From: Vigna angularis | Taxonomy: Eukaryota; Streptophyta; Magnoliopsida; Fabales; Fabaceae | NCBI RefSeq assembly: GCF_016808095.1 | Contig: NC_068979.1 | Span: 26,269,460-26,333,459, forward strand | Direction: 5' to 3' | DNA length: 64,000 bases | Shown here: piece after piece, positions 13,601-25,279 of the stretch | Layout: every line of letters begins with the position of its first letter | Numbering within the stretch: the first letter of the stretch is position 1 | Position numbers and translations under genes: made by a program | Notes under the pieces: model-generated | What the model was told of the DNA's origin: nothing | What the model saw: the letters and a program-made list of their open reading frames with translations, nothing else | Database searches by the model: none

Positions 13601-14950
13601 AACCAAGAATATGGTCTTTTTCTTTTCAATTTTTTGTGTTGGGCTTAAAACAAAAAAAGAGGTTTAAAACTCAAAAGAGCTATGAATGGATCAATATCAA
13701 GGTGAATTTATTTGGCCAAATAGATAGAAACGAGAAATGTCTCAATCATACCAAATGATGCATATTTACTTAAGTTGAAAAACAAAAGAATCAAGCTAAA
13801 TATTTAAGGATAAACAAAATATGAACAAGTCACTCAAGAAAAATAAGAACGAGACATGACAGTCCATCCTTTACATTAAGGCTCAAAACTCTTTCACAAA
13901 AGGTTTAATCAAGAAATTTTCAAATCAACTCAATTATCAAATCATAGAAACAATCCACTCATATCAACACGGCTCCTATTTTTCTAGAATTATGACCGTC
14001 TAAGATATTAAATCAAATCCTAAAATCCAATGCAAATATCTTTTATTGAAAACAAGAAAATATTTTTGGTGGATTTCTTATGAGATATATTGTTTAAAAG
14101 CTTCACCAAGTAGGCTCCCAAGAAAAAAAGGTGCAGTCATAGTGGACAGACTTAAAAACTTTGTCTTTCCTAGCCAAAGCTTTCCTTAGTTAATACTTCC
14201 CAACTTTCTCAAAAGATATAAATATTTCTTTATGAAAATAAAACAAAAATTGAAAATCTAAAAACAAAAAGATATATTGAGAGTTCGTTTGATCATCGCT
14301 TAGCGATGTATAACACTAGTTGCATTCAACAAAACTCTCATTGACTCATTAAATTGGGAAACCGTTTAGTGGTGCATATGCTCATACCTTTGTGTTTTTA
14401 CTAAAGCTTTCCTTAAAATGTTTAGATTTTTCAAAGCATTTCCACAAATCACTTATATTTTAGTTGTATTGCTTTTCTAATGATAACATTGTCATATGCT
14501 CATTTCGTTTATTGTTGTTTGTTAAATTTCAAAACGAGAAGGTTTAGAGAATTTAGTCGTGTAATCAATCTTGTCTTCACTTGATAATAAAATATTAGTT
14601 TAACAGTTAGAATTTTTTTTATTCAATGAGCCTTTTTTAAATTAATTTTTTATAAACATAGAAGAAAAAGTAGTGTACTATATGTTTTGTCATAACCGAT
14701 TTTGAATTGGGACTTGATTATCTAAATGAACGAAGGACAATCTTTATATATATATATATATGATTTCTTTTTTAATTATATTTATACTAAATTTTGTATT
14801 AATTTTTATTGTATTAGTGACTATAATTAAATATATAAATTTTTAGTGTATTAATTTGTCTCTCTTAAAATTATTGACCAAGATTCGCAATTATTAACAA
14901 TTATAAGACATCTTAAAGTGACCAAATTGTGAAAGAAGAAAAATCAATAT
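10611..14950. other. AT-rich intergenic DNA, unclassified
   Basis: Very AT-rich sequence without a supportable gene. The stretch at 13600-14350 has the composition of retroelement non-coding DNA but no diagnostic motif. A short (TA)n run lies at 14746-14761. Confidence 0.4.
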
Positions 14951-14959
14951 TTAATGTAT

Positions 14960-15420
14960 GAGTAAGTATTTCGACATCTCAAGTTTTAGTTCCTTAAAGT
15001 TTGAAGCAATATTTGACATTGTTATAATGTAATCCTTCAAATCTCATTTGTCTTGATACTTTATGGAAATCAAGATCTAAAGAATAACATTTTTTTCCGT
15101 CTTATCACCTTTCCTAAAACACTTTTCAATTTCAACAAGAAAATCTTTGGCACTTGTTATAGCCTCAAAGATAGTATCCCATAAAACTTCAAGAATGTCG
15201 TGCTTAATGATCATAAGACTCATGCAATTTGAACGATCTATTTCTCATAATCTCTTCTCTCTTAAGAGTTATTAAAGTCCATAAGAGAAATGAGTTTCTT
15301 AATCCTTAATGCAAGGTCAACATCCATGTAGCCAAGAACAATTTTTATGTTCTCTTTCTAGTTCTTAAAATTTGTTGTATTAAGAACCAAGTCCCTATTC
15401 AGATTAGTAAATATTGAAAC
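14960..15420 (-). pseudogene. Ty1/copia gag (UBN2-type) relic
   Basis: On the minus strand the translation, broken by many stops and shifts, contains LNTTNFKN, then IVLGYMDVDLALR, then the tract covering the phrase FLVEIEKCFRKGDKTEKN, then ISIKYQDK. This follows the order of plant Ty1/copia gag domains, in which a conserved W..n...VLG.MD.DLALR block precedes AKEFL..IEK.F...DK.E and S.KY. Nothing resembling protease, integrase or reverse transcriptase was found beyond it, so only the gag part survives. It cannot encode a functional protein. Confidence 0.65.
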
Positions 15421-15779
15421 AATAGTAATTGAATTGAGAACAAAATAAATAATGCAAATGTACTCACATCATAAACAGAATTCAATCACCACTATGTTCA
15501 AATAATGGAATAATCCATTTCAAGATACCTAGTGCATCATTCAATAAAGTTTTTGGACAATAATATTAATTGCTAAGAATATCATGTTGTAATGCTTAAA
15601 CATTGATAATAAAATATATCCAACAACAAACCCATCTTTGGATTGATTTATCATTGACACACAAAATCCTCACAATTATCACATGTCTACGACAGTTATT
15701 ATCTATATTTGTTTTTCATAAAAACTCTTTACTGTTTTTATAGAATTAGAAGTGATTTAAAATACTTGTTTGCTTAACT

Positions 15780-16040
15780 CATTAAAGTTAAACGATATAG
15801 TCAATTGGACTATTTGTAAACCAGGAGTGGTGAAACTCATACGATCAGTTACACTAGTGTAAAACTAGGAGTGATTAAAATCGTTGTAATATTTTTAAAG
15901 ATTAGGGAAACCCCTTGAGAGTATTTAAGGGAGAATTAAACGTAGCTCAATTTGGAGTGAACCAGTATAAAACAAGTCTTCTTTCTTCTTATCATTTTTA
16001 AAAACCTTCTAAACGTTCTTAAAATCTGTAAGTGTTCAAC
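15780..16040 (+). mobile_element. Copia-type LTR remnant
   Basis: The run AGGGAAACCCCTTGAGAG, then AGCTCAATTTGGAGTGAACC, then AGTATAAAAC, then CTGTAAGTGTTCAAC resembles the transcription-start and 3' portion of SIRE-like Ty1/copia LTRs of legumes. I see no opposite LTR, no primer-binding site and no target duplication. Recognition is from memory of the family, so confidence is limited. Confidence 0.4.
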
Positions 16041-17699
16041 ACTATATGCACACCTTTCTAGAGTTTACTTGTGTTTCATAATTCATGATGGAAAAGAATG
16101 TGGAAGCATACCCGAGTTTGCCATTGGTAATGATGTGGAAGATGAGATTATTCACATAAATGTGATCTTCTAAATGTAGAAGGTTTATAATGAATAGGAC
16201 GATTACCGAATACTTTACAGTTGATGGACTATTTACCAGATACCAAGGACTACACCCACACCCCAAAGGAGTAAGTTCAATGTTGCATAGCGGATATCGA
16301 TAACCAAATACCGAATATTATGTTTTCCAAACCAAAGGTTATATCCATCCTTTAATAAGCAAGCTCCTCACTAGAGTTAGAGTTTCATTTGTCGATACAT
16401 ATTCATGCCTACCAAAAACATTCTCACATTAGATAAATTAGCCAAAAATGGTTGTACTTCGTCACAAGTAAACTGACCATTAAGCATATGGATCAATATG
16501 CCCATAACTGAGGCCTATTTATGTTAGGCCCATGTTAAGCAAAAACACCTTTATAAATATTATTTTTATCCTATTTATACTCTCTCTTTTTTTGTATTAA
16601 TACACCTTTAACTAGAATGTCTAATCAAAATACTAACTTGAGCGTTGAAAAATCTTTTACAAACACCCACCATTTAAGACAAAAGAGACTTGAAACATAA
16701 GTACATGAATTAATAAAGTAGAAAAAAGACTTTGTACTATAAAAATATAATTTAAAATTTCGTTACTTCAAACTTTTGTAATGTATAATAAAAGTTACAA
16801 TTGTACAATTTACGAAGCCAAAAAATCATTTCTAAATTATGTAATCATCAGAAAATTACAAAATGAAAAAAATATTATAGAGATGCAAAAGAATCTACCT
16901 ATCTTAATTAGAATGAAGCCCATTTATATTTAGGCCCACCATCATTGGAGGCCATATCTTAAATAAAGATGTGATATTATCGTTTTATAAAAGTATATAT
17001 AATTTAATCGTCTTATAACTCTATTTTTGACAGATATTATTTATTCATATATTTTTACTTTTTATCCCCTGAAATACATTTACATTGTTGCCCATAGTTA
17101 AAAAATTTTGTATGCAGTTGTTCAAATTTTTACAAAAAGAGACACCTGAAAATAAGTCACTCCATACATGTATAATTATTCGTACAGATAATTCTTTTAT
17201 TTTTAATTCACATTTTAGTTTCCAATATGCCATTTAATTTATGTAAAACCATCTTGTTTTTCTTTTGTTGTATTCATTTTCAAATATTTCTCAAAACGTT
17301 TTCTCTCACTCCTAAATTTCTATTTTTCTATTTTTATAATTTTCATATTCTATATCCTCTCTCACATCCATTCTGTTTTCTATGACTTCAAGTTCCTTCT
17401 AGATTAACTTTGAATATCTTAAATAATTTTGAAACTTAAACCAAACAACATAAATATGTTATGTAAAAATTGTTAAAAATATATTACATTTAAAACTAAT
17501 ACATAAAACAACAAAAAATATTACAACAATTAAATTAACTCAATAAAATAAAAATATATATAATAAAAATCGTATGTGCTTCTAGTACAAGCGATTTATT
17601 TTATACGGTAAACTAATTAAAAAAATTAAAGAAAAAATATATGCTTTTAATCTAAATATTTTCAGTCAAAATTAATTTTAGCTTTATAACAACTAAAAT
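16041..17699. other. AT-rich intergenic, upstream of the SNARE gene
   Basis: No supportable gene. A loose repeat of the phrase TTTAGGCCCA/TGTTAGGCCCA occurs near 16520 and 16930. The last few hundred bases probably hold the SNARE promoter, but no TATA box stands out. Confidence 0.4.
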
Positions 17700-17705
17700 T
17701 GTCAA

Positions 17706-17948
17706 ATGTTGTTTACTGTTGAAACCACGCGTGGGTCTCTGTTTTTTCGCGGCACCTTCCATCGGTTTCTTATTTTTCAACGAAACGAACACAATTCTAA
17801 GTCTCTTGCATTCTGTTTCACCCATTACTGTTCCTCTTTTCTGCGCAAACCCATTGCCACTTTTGGGTTTGTGTACAATTTACCATACCAAAATAACCTT
17901 CTTTGCCTGAAAATTCAGGTACCCTTCTCAACTTTTCAGCTTTCACAG
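17706..17948 (+). other. Probable 5'-UTR exon of the SNARE gene
   Basis: This patch is less AT-rich and pyrimidine-rich, as leaders often are. It ends at a good donor, TTTCACAG followed by GTAATTTTAC at 17949; an alternative donor lies at 17919. The matching acceptor TTTGTGCTAG ends at 19959, ten bases before the ATG at 19969. That would give a leader intron of about 2 kb, a common layout in plant housekeeping genes. The exon's start was not located. This is inference from splice signals and position. Confidence 0.45.
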
Positions 17949-18520
17949 GTAATTTTACTTGCTAAAAGGATTCCTGATTTCTGCATGATGGGTTTCTTTG
18001 ACTGCATTTTGTTTTACTTTGTGTTACTATTTCTGAAGCATGTGCATTTTGATTCATGAAAAAGCATGGAATTTTATCATAGTGTGGTGGGTTATTGGTT
18101 GTTACCTTCTTCAGCATGTAAACCAGTGATTTTAGAAGTTGAGGACATGATATGTTTGAGTATCTTTTTGGTTTTTGAGACTGTTTTCTGAAACCATTTT
18201 ACATTATCCAACAATCAATTCCTCATCCAAAATCTGTTACTTTTGAAAGTTATTTCCAAAATAAGTGTTTTAATAAACAAAATGTTGAAATAGCTATTAG
18301 ATACTTCATCAACTTTTTCTTCTATGTACATCTTGTTCAACATCCTCAATTCCACCTTCTCCTTTATGTCCATTGCTTAAGCAACATTGCTGAGATGTAT
18401 TTCGAAAACCACAAGTAGTCTTTGCAAATGGAATCAAGGCATACCCTTATATGTGATGATTTATTTTTAATTTTTTTCATAGAGGGGTATCATTACGAAG
18501 ATATTATATATATATATATA

Positions 18521-19458
18521 GGGTTTGCTAACGCGTACGTCTGTTTTTTAGTTGGTACATTTTAGCAATGTGTACTGAGTAATGTGTACTGAGTTTTAGT
18601 AGACAAAAATATTCTTCTGTATTATGGATTCTAAGTTTTAAGGTTAAGGGTATTTTAATAATTTTCATTCTCAAAACAAAAAAAAAAAGAAAAACCTTAA
18701 ACTCTTGCTCACCTCCTTCTTTCGTCTCTCTCACTCTAACATTTTCTTGTCATCCTATGGTAGCACCAATTAAAAAAATCAGAAACATTGACCGTTAAAC
18801 AATCTTACAAAAAATGATTTTATAATGAGTTTTCATTTTATAATTTTTGTCTTATCTAATTTTATCCAATTTTCACAAGCATAAAGAAATTGGTAATTGA
18901 GCTGGAAAAGAAATACTCGTTGTTAAACAATTTCTTACAAAAAATAATTTTATAATGAGTTTTCATTTTATAATTTTTGTCTTATATAATTTTATCTAAT
19001 TTTCACAAACATAATGATAAAGAATTGGTAATTGACCTGGAAAAAATCAGAAACACTGGTTAAATAATTTCTTACAAAAAATGATTTTATAATGAGTTTT
19101 CATTTTATAATTTTTGTAGTATATAATTTTATCTAATTTTCACAAGCATAATGACATCCGAAGGAATTAGTAATTGGCCTGGAGGGTTTTTTTTAGAGAT
19201 GATGATTCAACATATGCAGATGATGAAATTAGAGAGGTTAGTGAAGATGATGAAATTGAAAAGATCTTTAATGAACCTTTGCATGAAGAACTCTTTACAA
19301 AAACAAATTATTTAATGGCAATTGTTTTTGATTTTTTCAATTGGAACTATAGTAGGGATGACATAGAAAAGATTGGAGTGAGAGAGATGAAAGAGAAAGG
19401 GTTAAGAAGAATGAGAAAGATGAGTAAGAGTTTGAAAGATTTTTGACGCGTTAGCAAA

Positions 19459-19461
<3 letters not shown>
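18521..19461. mobile_element. 941-bp non-autonomous TIR transposon with internal triplication
   Basis: The left end GGGTTTGCTAACGCGT and the reverse complement of the right end, GAGTTTGCTAACGCGT, match at 15 of 16 positions. Both ends abut runs of AT dinucleotides, so the target duplication cannot be sized, but insertion into a TA-repeat target is evident. The interior has three tandem copies of a roughly 130-bp unit (18795-19185). A 90-codon open frame at 19174-19446, acidic and then basic, has no recognisable family and does not look like a transposase. The element is non-autonomous. TIRs of this sort occur in Mutator-like elements, but the superfamily is unproven. It lies in the probable leader intron of the SNARE gene. 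Confidence 0.75.
18795..19185 (+). repeat. Three tandem copies of a ~130-bp unit inside the transposon
   Basis: Copies start at about 18795, 18923 and 19060 (spacings 128 and 137 bp). Each contains TTATAATGAGTTTTCATTTT followed by ATAATTTTTGT and ends near TTGGTAATTG or its variant TTAGTAATTG. The middle and right copies share extra bases that the left one lacks. Confidence 0.85.

Positions 19462-19464
<3 letters not shown>

Positions 19465-19531
<67 letters not shown>
19465..19531. repeat. (TA)n microsatellite at the transposon edge
   Basis: About 67 bp of TA dinucleotides directly abutting the right terminus of the TIR element, likely its insertion target. Confidence 0.9.
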
Positions 19532-19536
<5 letters not shown>

Positions 19537-19968
19537 TGATATCTATTTAAATTCAAAACTTTATTACGGGTCTTTTATTTTATATAGTATATAATTTTGT
19601 TATTTTTTACTAGAGACTTTACCCAGACTTGAATTATTTCCAAGAGAGTTTATTGTCGATTGTTTTACCTCATTTGCTATTTCTTTGTAGTGGTTATCTG
19701 GGTATGCTCCAAAATGTTAACTTGGCTAGTTTGTTTTTTTCGAAATCTGAATGTTTATGCTTCTCTCTATCTTGAGTAAGTATCTATTTGTGTTTGAGAT
19801 TCCTTATATCACTCAGATTTAGTGAAGTAATATGTGGTTTCCAAAGTGCCTTCCATGTAATATTGCAAATATCTTTTGGCTAGTTTATCAAAATTAAACT
19901 CAATGATAATTACTTAATTTACTTTGTTTTCTGTTTTTATGGTGTTGGGTTTGTGCTAGAAGTGAAAA

Positions 19969-21738
19969 ATGTTTGGGTTTAGAAAAGCAGCGCCACCAGC
20001 AGCCGAGGCAGATAAGGCAACAACCCTTACTGCAGAAAAAAGAACTGTTTCAGAACCAGTCCTCCCAGTTCAAAAATCAAAGGGAAACCCTTTTGATGAA
20101 GATGATGATGATGATTGGGTGAGGAAGCCTTCCTCCACTGCATCAAAAGACAAAAACAGGTACAAGAATGATTTCCGTGACTCTGGGGGGCTAGACAACC
20201 AAAGTGTGCAGGAGCTGGAAAACTATGCAGTTCACAAGTCTGAGGAGACAACAAACAGTGTCAACAATTGTTTGAGGATTGCTGAGGACATCAAAGATGA
20301 AGCCACAAGGACCCTTGACATGTTGAACGAGCAGGGTGAGCAGATAACCAGGACCCACAATATGGTTGTTGATACTGAGAAGGATTTGAGTAGGGTATGA
20401 CTATATCTGCTTTCATTTCTATGTTCAAAGTTCAGGTTATCTTTTTCTGATATCATCAAGAGTTTATTGATATCTCTAATAAGGCAGCATTTTGGTAAAT
20501 AACATTTTAATGGCCTTCACCATTTTCAACTAATTGGAGATTCACTTTGAATGAACAATATAATCTGTAATACTAACTTTTATTACCTGCATTGGTGAGA
20601 TAAAACATAATTATGATTGATTTATGATGCTCCTGCTGTTGCATTTTGATCATTCATGTTTTAATTATGAACATTTTAATAGATCTTTGTTTCCCCCTTA
20701 GAGCATAGGTTACCTAGTTCACTAATATTTTACAGCAAAGGTATCACGATTCTGAATTACGGATACAGTTGTTGTTTTGATTACTGTCTATAATGGCTGC
20801 ATCAACTTTAAACATAGCATGCTATACTGAACTAGAGAAAATTTTAAACAACTATTTGAAGAAATTTAGAAGAAAATGAAAGCTCTGATTTCGTTTTTTC
20901 TTCTAACTCTAATGTTGTATTTATAGTTCCAAAAACTTAAATTGTGATTATCAGGGTGAAAAACTCTTGAACAATCTTGGGGGCATATTCTCCAAACCTT
21001 GGAAGCCAAAGAAGACCAAGAGTATAGACGGCCCTATAACCACACCAGGTTTTCGCTTCTCATCCTTCCCTTTTACAACTCAAAAATTTTGGTTTTTTTC
21101 TTCCACAGACCAGGCAACAAACAGTACTATAATGGAATGTGGTGTATGAACAGATAAGCCTTCGAAAAAGGATGTAACCAATAAGGAAGATAGGCAGAAG
21201 TTGGGTTTAGCTCCTTTGCCTAAGGGACGCTCGGCACCTACCACACCTCCTAATGAATCTTCCACTACCTATGAGAAATTAGATGTATGTGTTTTTCTCT
21301 ATTATGCTATGATATGCCTATTAAGTATTGGTTTTTCTCTATTATGCTATGATATGCCTATTAAGTATTGGTTTTTCTCTTTCATTGTATTGTCTCATGG
21401 TGTTACTGAAACAGTATGAGAAAGCTAAACAAGACGATGGACTCTCGGATCTAAGTGACATCTTGGGTGATTTGAAGGGTATGGCAATTAACATGGGAAC
21501 TGAACTTGACAGGTAAATTGTTTGCCATTCTTTCATAATTATTCTTATTGTTTATTGTTCGGATTCGCCATGATGTTCTGCTTATGAAATGGAGCAAATG
21601 ATAATCTTAACCATTGAGCAAATGTACTGTGATAACTGCAGGCAAAACAAAGCTTTGGATAATCTTGGTGACGATGTTGATGAGCTGAACAATAGAGTCA
21701 AAGGTGCCAACCAGCGTGCACGCAAATTATTAGCGTGA
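19969..21738 (+). CDS. SNAP33: SNAP-25-like Qb/Qc SNARE (SNAP33-type)
   Basis: Five coding exons: 19969-20394, 20955-21048, 21154-21284, 21415-21512 and 21642-21738, giving 281 residues. Plant SNAP33-type proteins join syntaxins such as KNOLLE/SYP111 and SYP121 at the plasma membrane and cell plate to fuse secretory vesicles (family knowledge). The Qb SNARE helix lies at about 80-150, with the NEQGEQ layer, and the Qc helix at about 225-281, with RQNKALDNLGDDVDEL. The acidic stretch DEDDDDDW near residue 45 and the absence of membrane-anchor cysteines are usual for plant members. For exon 3 an earlier acceptor at 21108 would bring in TGA after 13 codons; using the acceptor ending at 21153 skips it and restores the family sequence DKPSKKD...KLGLAPLPKGRS. 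The start ATG fits the conserved MFGF beginning. Confidence 0.93.
21291..21370 (+). repeat. Perfect 40-bp tandem duplication in SNARE intron 3
   Basis: Two identical 40-bp units starting GTTTTTCTCTATTATGCTAT at 21291 and 21331, with a third partial start at 21371. They fill most of the intron between exons 3 and 4 and do not touch splice sites. Confidence 0.95.
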
Positions 21739-22262
21739 AGTGACAGATGATAGCCTGAAACTGTTCGTGAGTTGAAGTTATTCATTTATTGTTTATTATT
21801 AATTTTTTTTTTCAAATTTTCCACATCACTGTGTTACTGAAATCATTTGCCAAAGGATAGAGATTTTGTTCCTGTTTGGGATTGTTTGTTTTTTACTTTC
21901 CAACAGCAGCAAAAAGTTGGCGTATATAAAAATGAAGTATGATATAGTTTGGGTGAATTATCTTAATAAATTAGTTCAACTCAAAAGACGTGTTAGGAAT
22001 ATTTATTTTTACATAGACAATTATGTCTGAGTAGTTTATATGTATCATACAATGGCATATTGTCCAACAACACTAACAAAAGAATAATACGGAAAAGGGC
22101 CTTAGCATTTGTGGCGAGGAGCTAAGTGTCTTATTTTGTTTTCTCTAAAATTGAATCTATATCATTATCATATCCACGTTGAGAATTCAAGGGATTGTTA
22201 GCTTAAGAAAATGTTTCGAGCTTTTAGGCTTTTCTTCGTTTTAATAGATCTTGAAAAAACTG
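21739..22262. other. 3' flank of the SNARE gene
   Basis: The 3' UTR and downstream flank. No clear AATAAA close to the stop was fixed and no other gene is visible. Confidence 0.5.
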
Positions 22263-22452
22263 ATTGAATGAATTTGAAGGTAAATTTTTTATTGTTTATT
22301 TGAGTGGATTTGAAAGTAAGTGAGAATGTATTTTGAAAGTAAATTTTTTTACTTTGTTACATCAATCAAATCTTACACTAGTTCTCACAAATTTTACTTT
22401 TAAATCTAGTTTCACTTAAATTTAAAGCCAAATCCTCTCAAATTCATTCAAT
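22263..22452. mobile_element. MITE-like inverted-repeat element (~190 bp)
   Basis: ATTGAATGAATTTGA at 22263-22277 is exactly reverse-complemented at 22438-22452. Further inward, AAAGTAAGTGAGAATG-type and TTCTCACAAATTTTACTTT-type sequences also face each other, so most of the element could fold on itself. It lacks coding capacity. Target duplication was not identified. Confidence 0.55.
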
Positions 22453-24365
22453 TACTCCATTTAAGTGAACAAGTGATTAGTTTCGGTTATTAAAACTTTA
22501 CCTTATTGTTTGCTTTAAAAAACTGTATAGGATGAAAATGAATAATGACATCAAGAAAGTAAAAGCTATTTTTATTGTTATTTATAGAAAGTTTTGAAAA
22601 TAATATATAAAATAATATTTCAGTTATTAAAAAGAAAAATAGTTTATCAAGCCAAGGATATTAAATGATGTTGACTCTTCTGTTTAGAGATGAAAACGAG
22701 TGAAAATAATTTTTATTATCTCATATCCATCAACAGATTAAAAAGTCATTCTCATATTCAAACAATATAAAAATTTTGTTTCATTTCCATCTCTATATGA
22801 TAACTAATATTCTCATACTCGTATACGTAATGATACCCATTTTTTTATTGTTTAAATATTAATTAATTATTTTTAGAAAAAATAAAAATCACATAAGGTA
22901 ACATAACATTATCAAACATTCAATATAAAAAAACACATGCTCATATCTTCATTGTCAAATATTTAAAAAAAAATTATAATGGTGTAAATTTTAAATCAAA
23001 ATTTCAAATAACAATTACATAAGAATGAAAGAATTATATAAAATATTTCATAATTACACAAAATAAAATTTTATGACAACTGAAACATCTATAAATTTTG
23101 CAAACATTAATGAAACAAAATTGAAAAAGTTAAAAATTATTTTTAAAAATTATAAAAAGAAAACTAAATATTTAAGTTTAAAAATATTTCAAATGTCTTA
23201 TTATTAATCTCTTTTCTTATATATTGATAAAGCTGATATTGACGAAATCACACAAAAAAATATATTAAACTAATAATAATTCAAATTTAGACAAAAAGTA
23301 TTTTTTTGAATTTAAATCTAGGTTGAATGGAGTAAATAAGATTTAGGATAATAATATTAAATTATTATATTATAATAAATAAAATATTTTTATGCAATTG
23401 TGATGATAAAATTATACTTATGAGAATAAATTAGAAAATAAAAATAATTACATAAGAAATCATCAAATAAAAATTAAACGACAAATAAAACTATTATAAA
23501 GAAATAAAATATCAAAACTTAAGGAGTAAAAATAATCAAATGTCAAACCTAAAATCTATTTTATTAACTAAAATTGATAATACACCATTTGAATATGATG
23601 ACACAAAAAGAAAAAAGAAATATAATCAAGATTATGATAAGAAAAAAATACTTTAAAAATTTATGTAAATTTTTTAAATATAGAACAAGTAAAAAATTAT
23701 AAAAGAGAAGAAATAAAATAATATATATATATACTTTATTAATAATGTAATATAAATTTATTTTTTATATTATTTATGAGATTAGTTTAGTATTGATATG
23801 GTAAAAACACATAATATAATTAATTACATACACAACATGTTAATTTTGTTAATATAAAATTATTAATAATGATGGTGGAAACTAACATTATCAACACTCT
23901 CAAATTTAGAACTTTTGTTTATTTTCAAAGAAAAGGTGGCTTGACACAGAAAGACATATAACAATTAAGCAACAAGTCACAATCATTGTTCATGTACACT
24001 ATTCTTTTAAATCAATCTAAAATAGAACGTATTTCTCTGTAAAGTTTCAGTTATGGTGTCACAATGCTATTGTCACAAAATTACATAAAAATATTTTGTG
24101 AGAGACAAACATATAAATTTTTTCTGTCTTCCACCACTAATTCCACACAATTTAACTGATTTTTGTTTTAGAGCCAAGAATTTTCACAAATATGCTAACT
24201 TCACAAGGAATTTTACGGGATTTATTATGGCTAGACTAAAAAATAAATTTGATCTTTTCTTAAATAACAAAGGCACTTTGAGGGCAATTAGACCAACTCA
24301 TAACTTAGCATCCTATTTTCTTATGTTTGAAAACCTAAATGAAACCAAACATCATTTTATACCCA
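22453..24365. other. AT-rich intergenic DNA, nothing recognised
   Basis: Extremely AT-rich, with many short A and T runs. A short open frame at 24098-24418 has no family resemblance and runs into a transposon end, so it was not accepted as a gene. Confidence 0.45.
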
Positions 24366-24620
24366 CACTAGTAAAAAAAAACTATTTTAACGCACTATAT
24401 ACGCATCAGTTTTACTGAAACCGGAATGTATAAAAACGTGGTGGCAGTTTTGTAAATACATCGGTTATTTTTTAACCGGTGCCTATGTTTGTTACTGTCT
24501 CGGGTAGAAGGACAACCAAAGCATAAAAGTCATGTCACTTCACCACTATCAAGGGGTTTTTTTTTCTGATAAAGCGCTATTATCTCGATTCAACTCAGAA
24601 CCGAGGCATAATCTGCGTTA
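24366..24620 (+). mobile_element. CACTA-type transposon end fragment
   Basis: Begins CACTAGTAAAAAAAAAC, the form of an En/Spm (CACTA) terminus. It is followed by alternating phrases such as ACATCGGTTATTTTTTAACC, GGTGCCTATG and AACCGAGGCATAATC, which resemble CACTA subterminal repeats. The opposite end was not found within this copy. The same CCGAGGCAT-type repeats occur at 46490-46540 and 48725-48850. Confidence 0.5.
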
Positions 24621-25279
24621 CAAGGGTGAGCTAACAGAAAATAATACAAGATAATATACAATAACTGCACACATCTACCCTATTCAGATATTTATCCCCA
24701 ATCCATAAAGTGAATCACATTCCCATCATAAACAATCACATTACCACAAACACCCGTAGTGTATCCCTCCTTACCCTAGCATACCACTTATTCATTAGAA
24801 TCTATCATTTCAAGTCTTATGACACTCAAACCCATCCTCTTCCCTCTAAGACTTTTTCCTAGAATAAACAATGCCCTTTAACAACACCCTAAGCTCTCAT
24901 AGACCTTCACTCGATCAAATTATTACTCTCACCATCAAAGTTCCTGCCTCTTTTGCTAATGACCAAAAGTTTCTATCTTAACAATATAAATAGGAGGTGT
25001 TTAATATAGTAACAAATATGTATAAGATTAATTGTCATTGTATTGAATATACATATTGAGCACTTTATTTATAATAGAAGAAATATGGACAAAGTTCATA
25101 ATACTAATAAGAAGTAATAACAAACTAACTAAAGATAAAAGATAAAAATAAGATATTTATCTAAGATATCTAATAATAATCTAATAGAAGACATACATAA
25201 CCCAATTGGGTTTATTTTCTACATATTTATAAAAGCCCATTATTTTCATAATATAATAAAATAAAATTATCTTTAACTT
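24621..25279. other. Intergenic; possible copia LTR traces
   Basis: The stretch 25000-25220 has wording like AGAAGAAATATGGACAAAG and ATAACCCAATTGGGTTTATT, seen in short Ty1/copia LTRs. No ends, primer-binding site or coding relic could be fixed. Confidence 0.3.

Noticed and set aside
19174..19446. 90-codon acidic/basic frame as a transposase
   Set aside because: No catalytic motif, short, and bounded by the element's own repeat and terminus.
21109..21153. In-frame TGA suggesting that the SNARE gene is broken
   Set aside because: A good acceptor ending at 21153 skips the stop, keeps phase and restores the family sequence.
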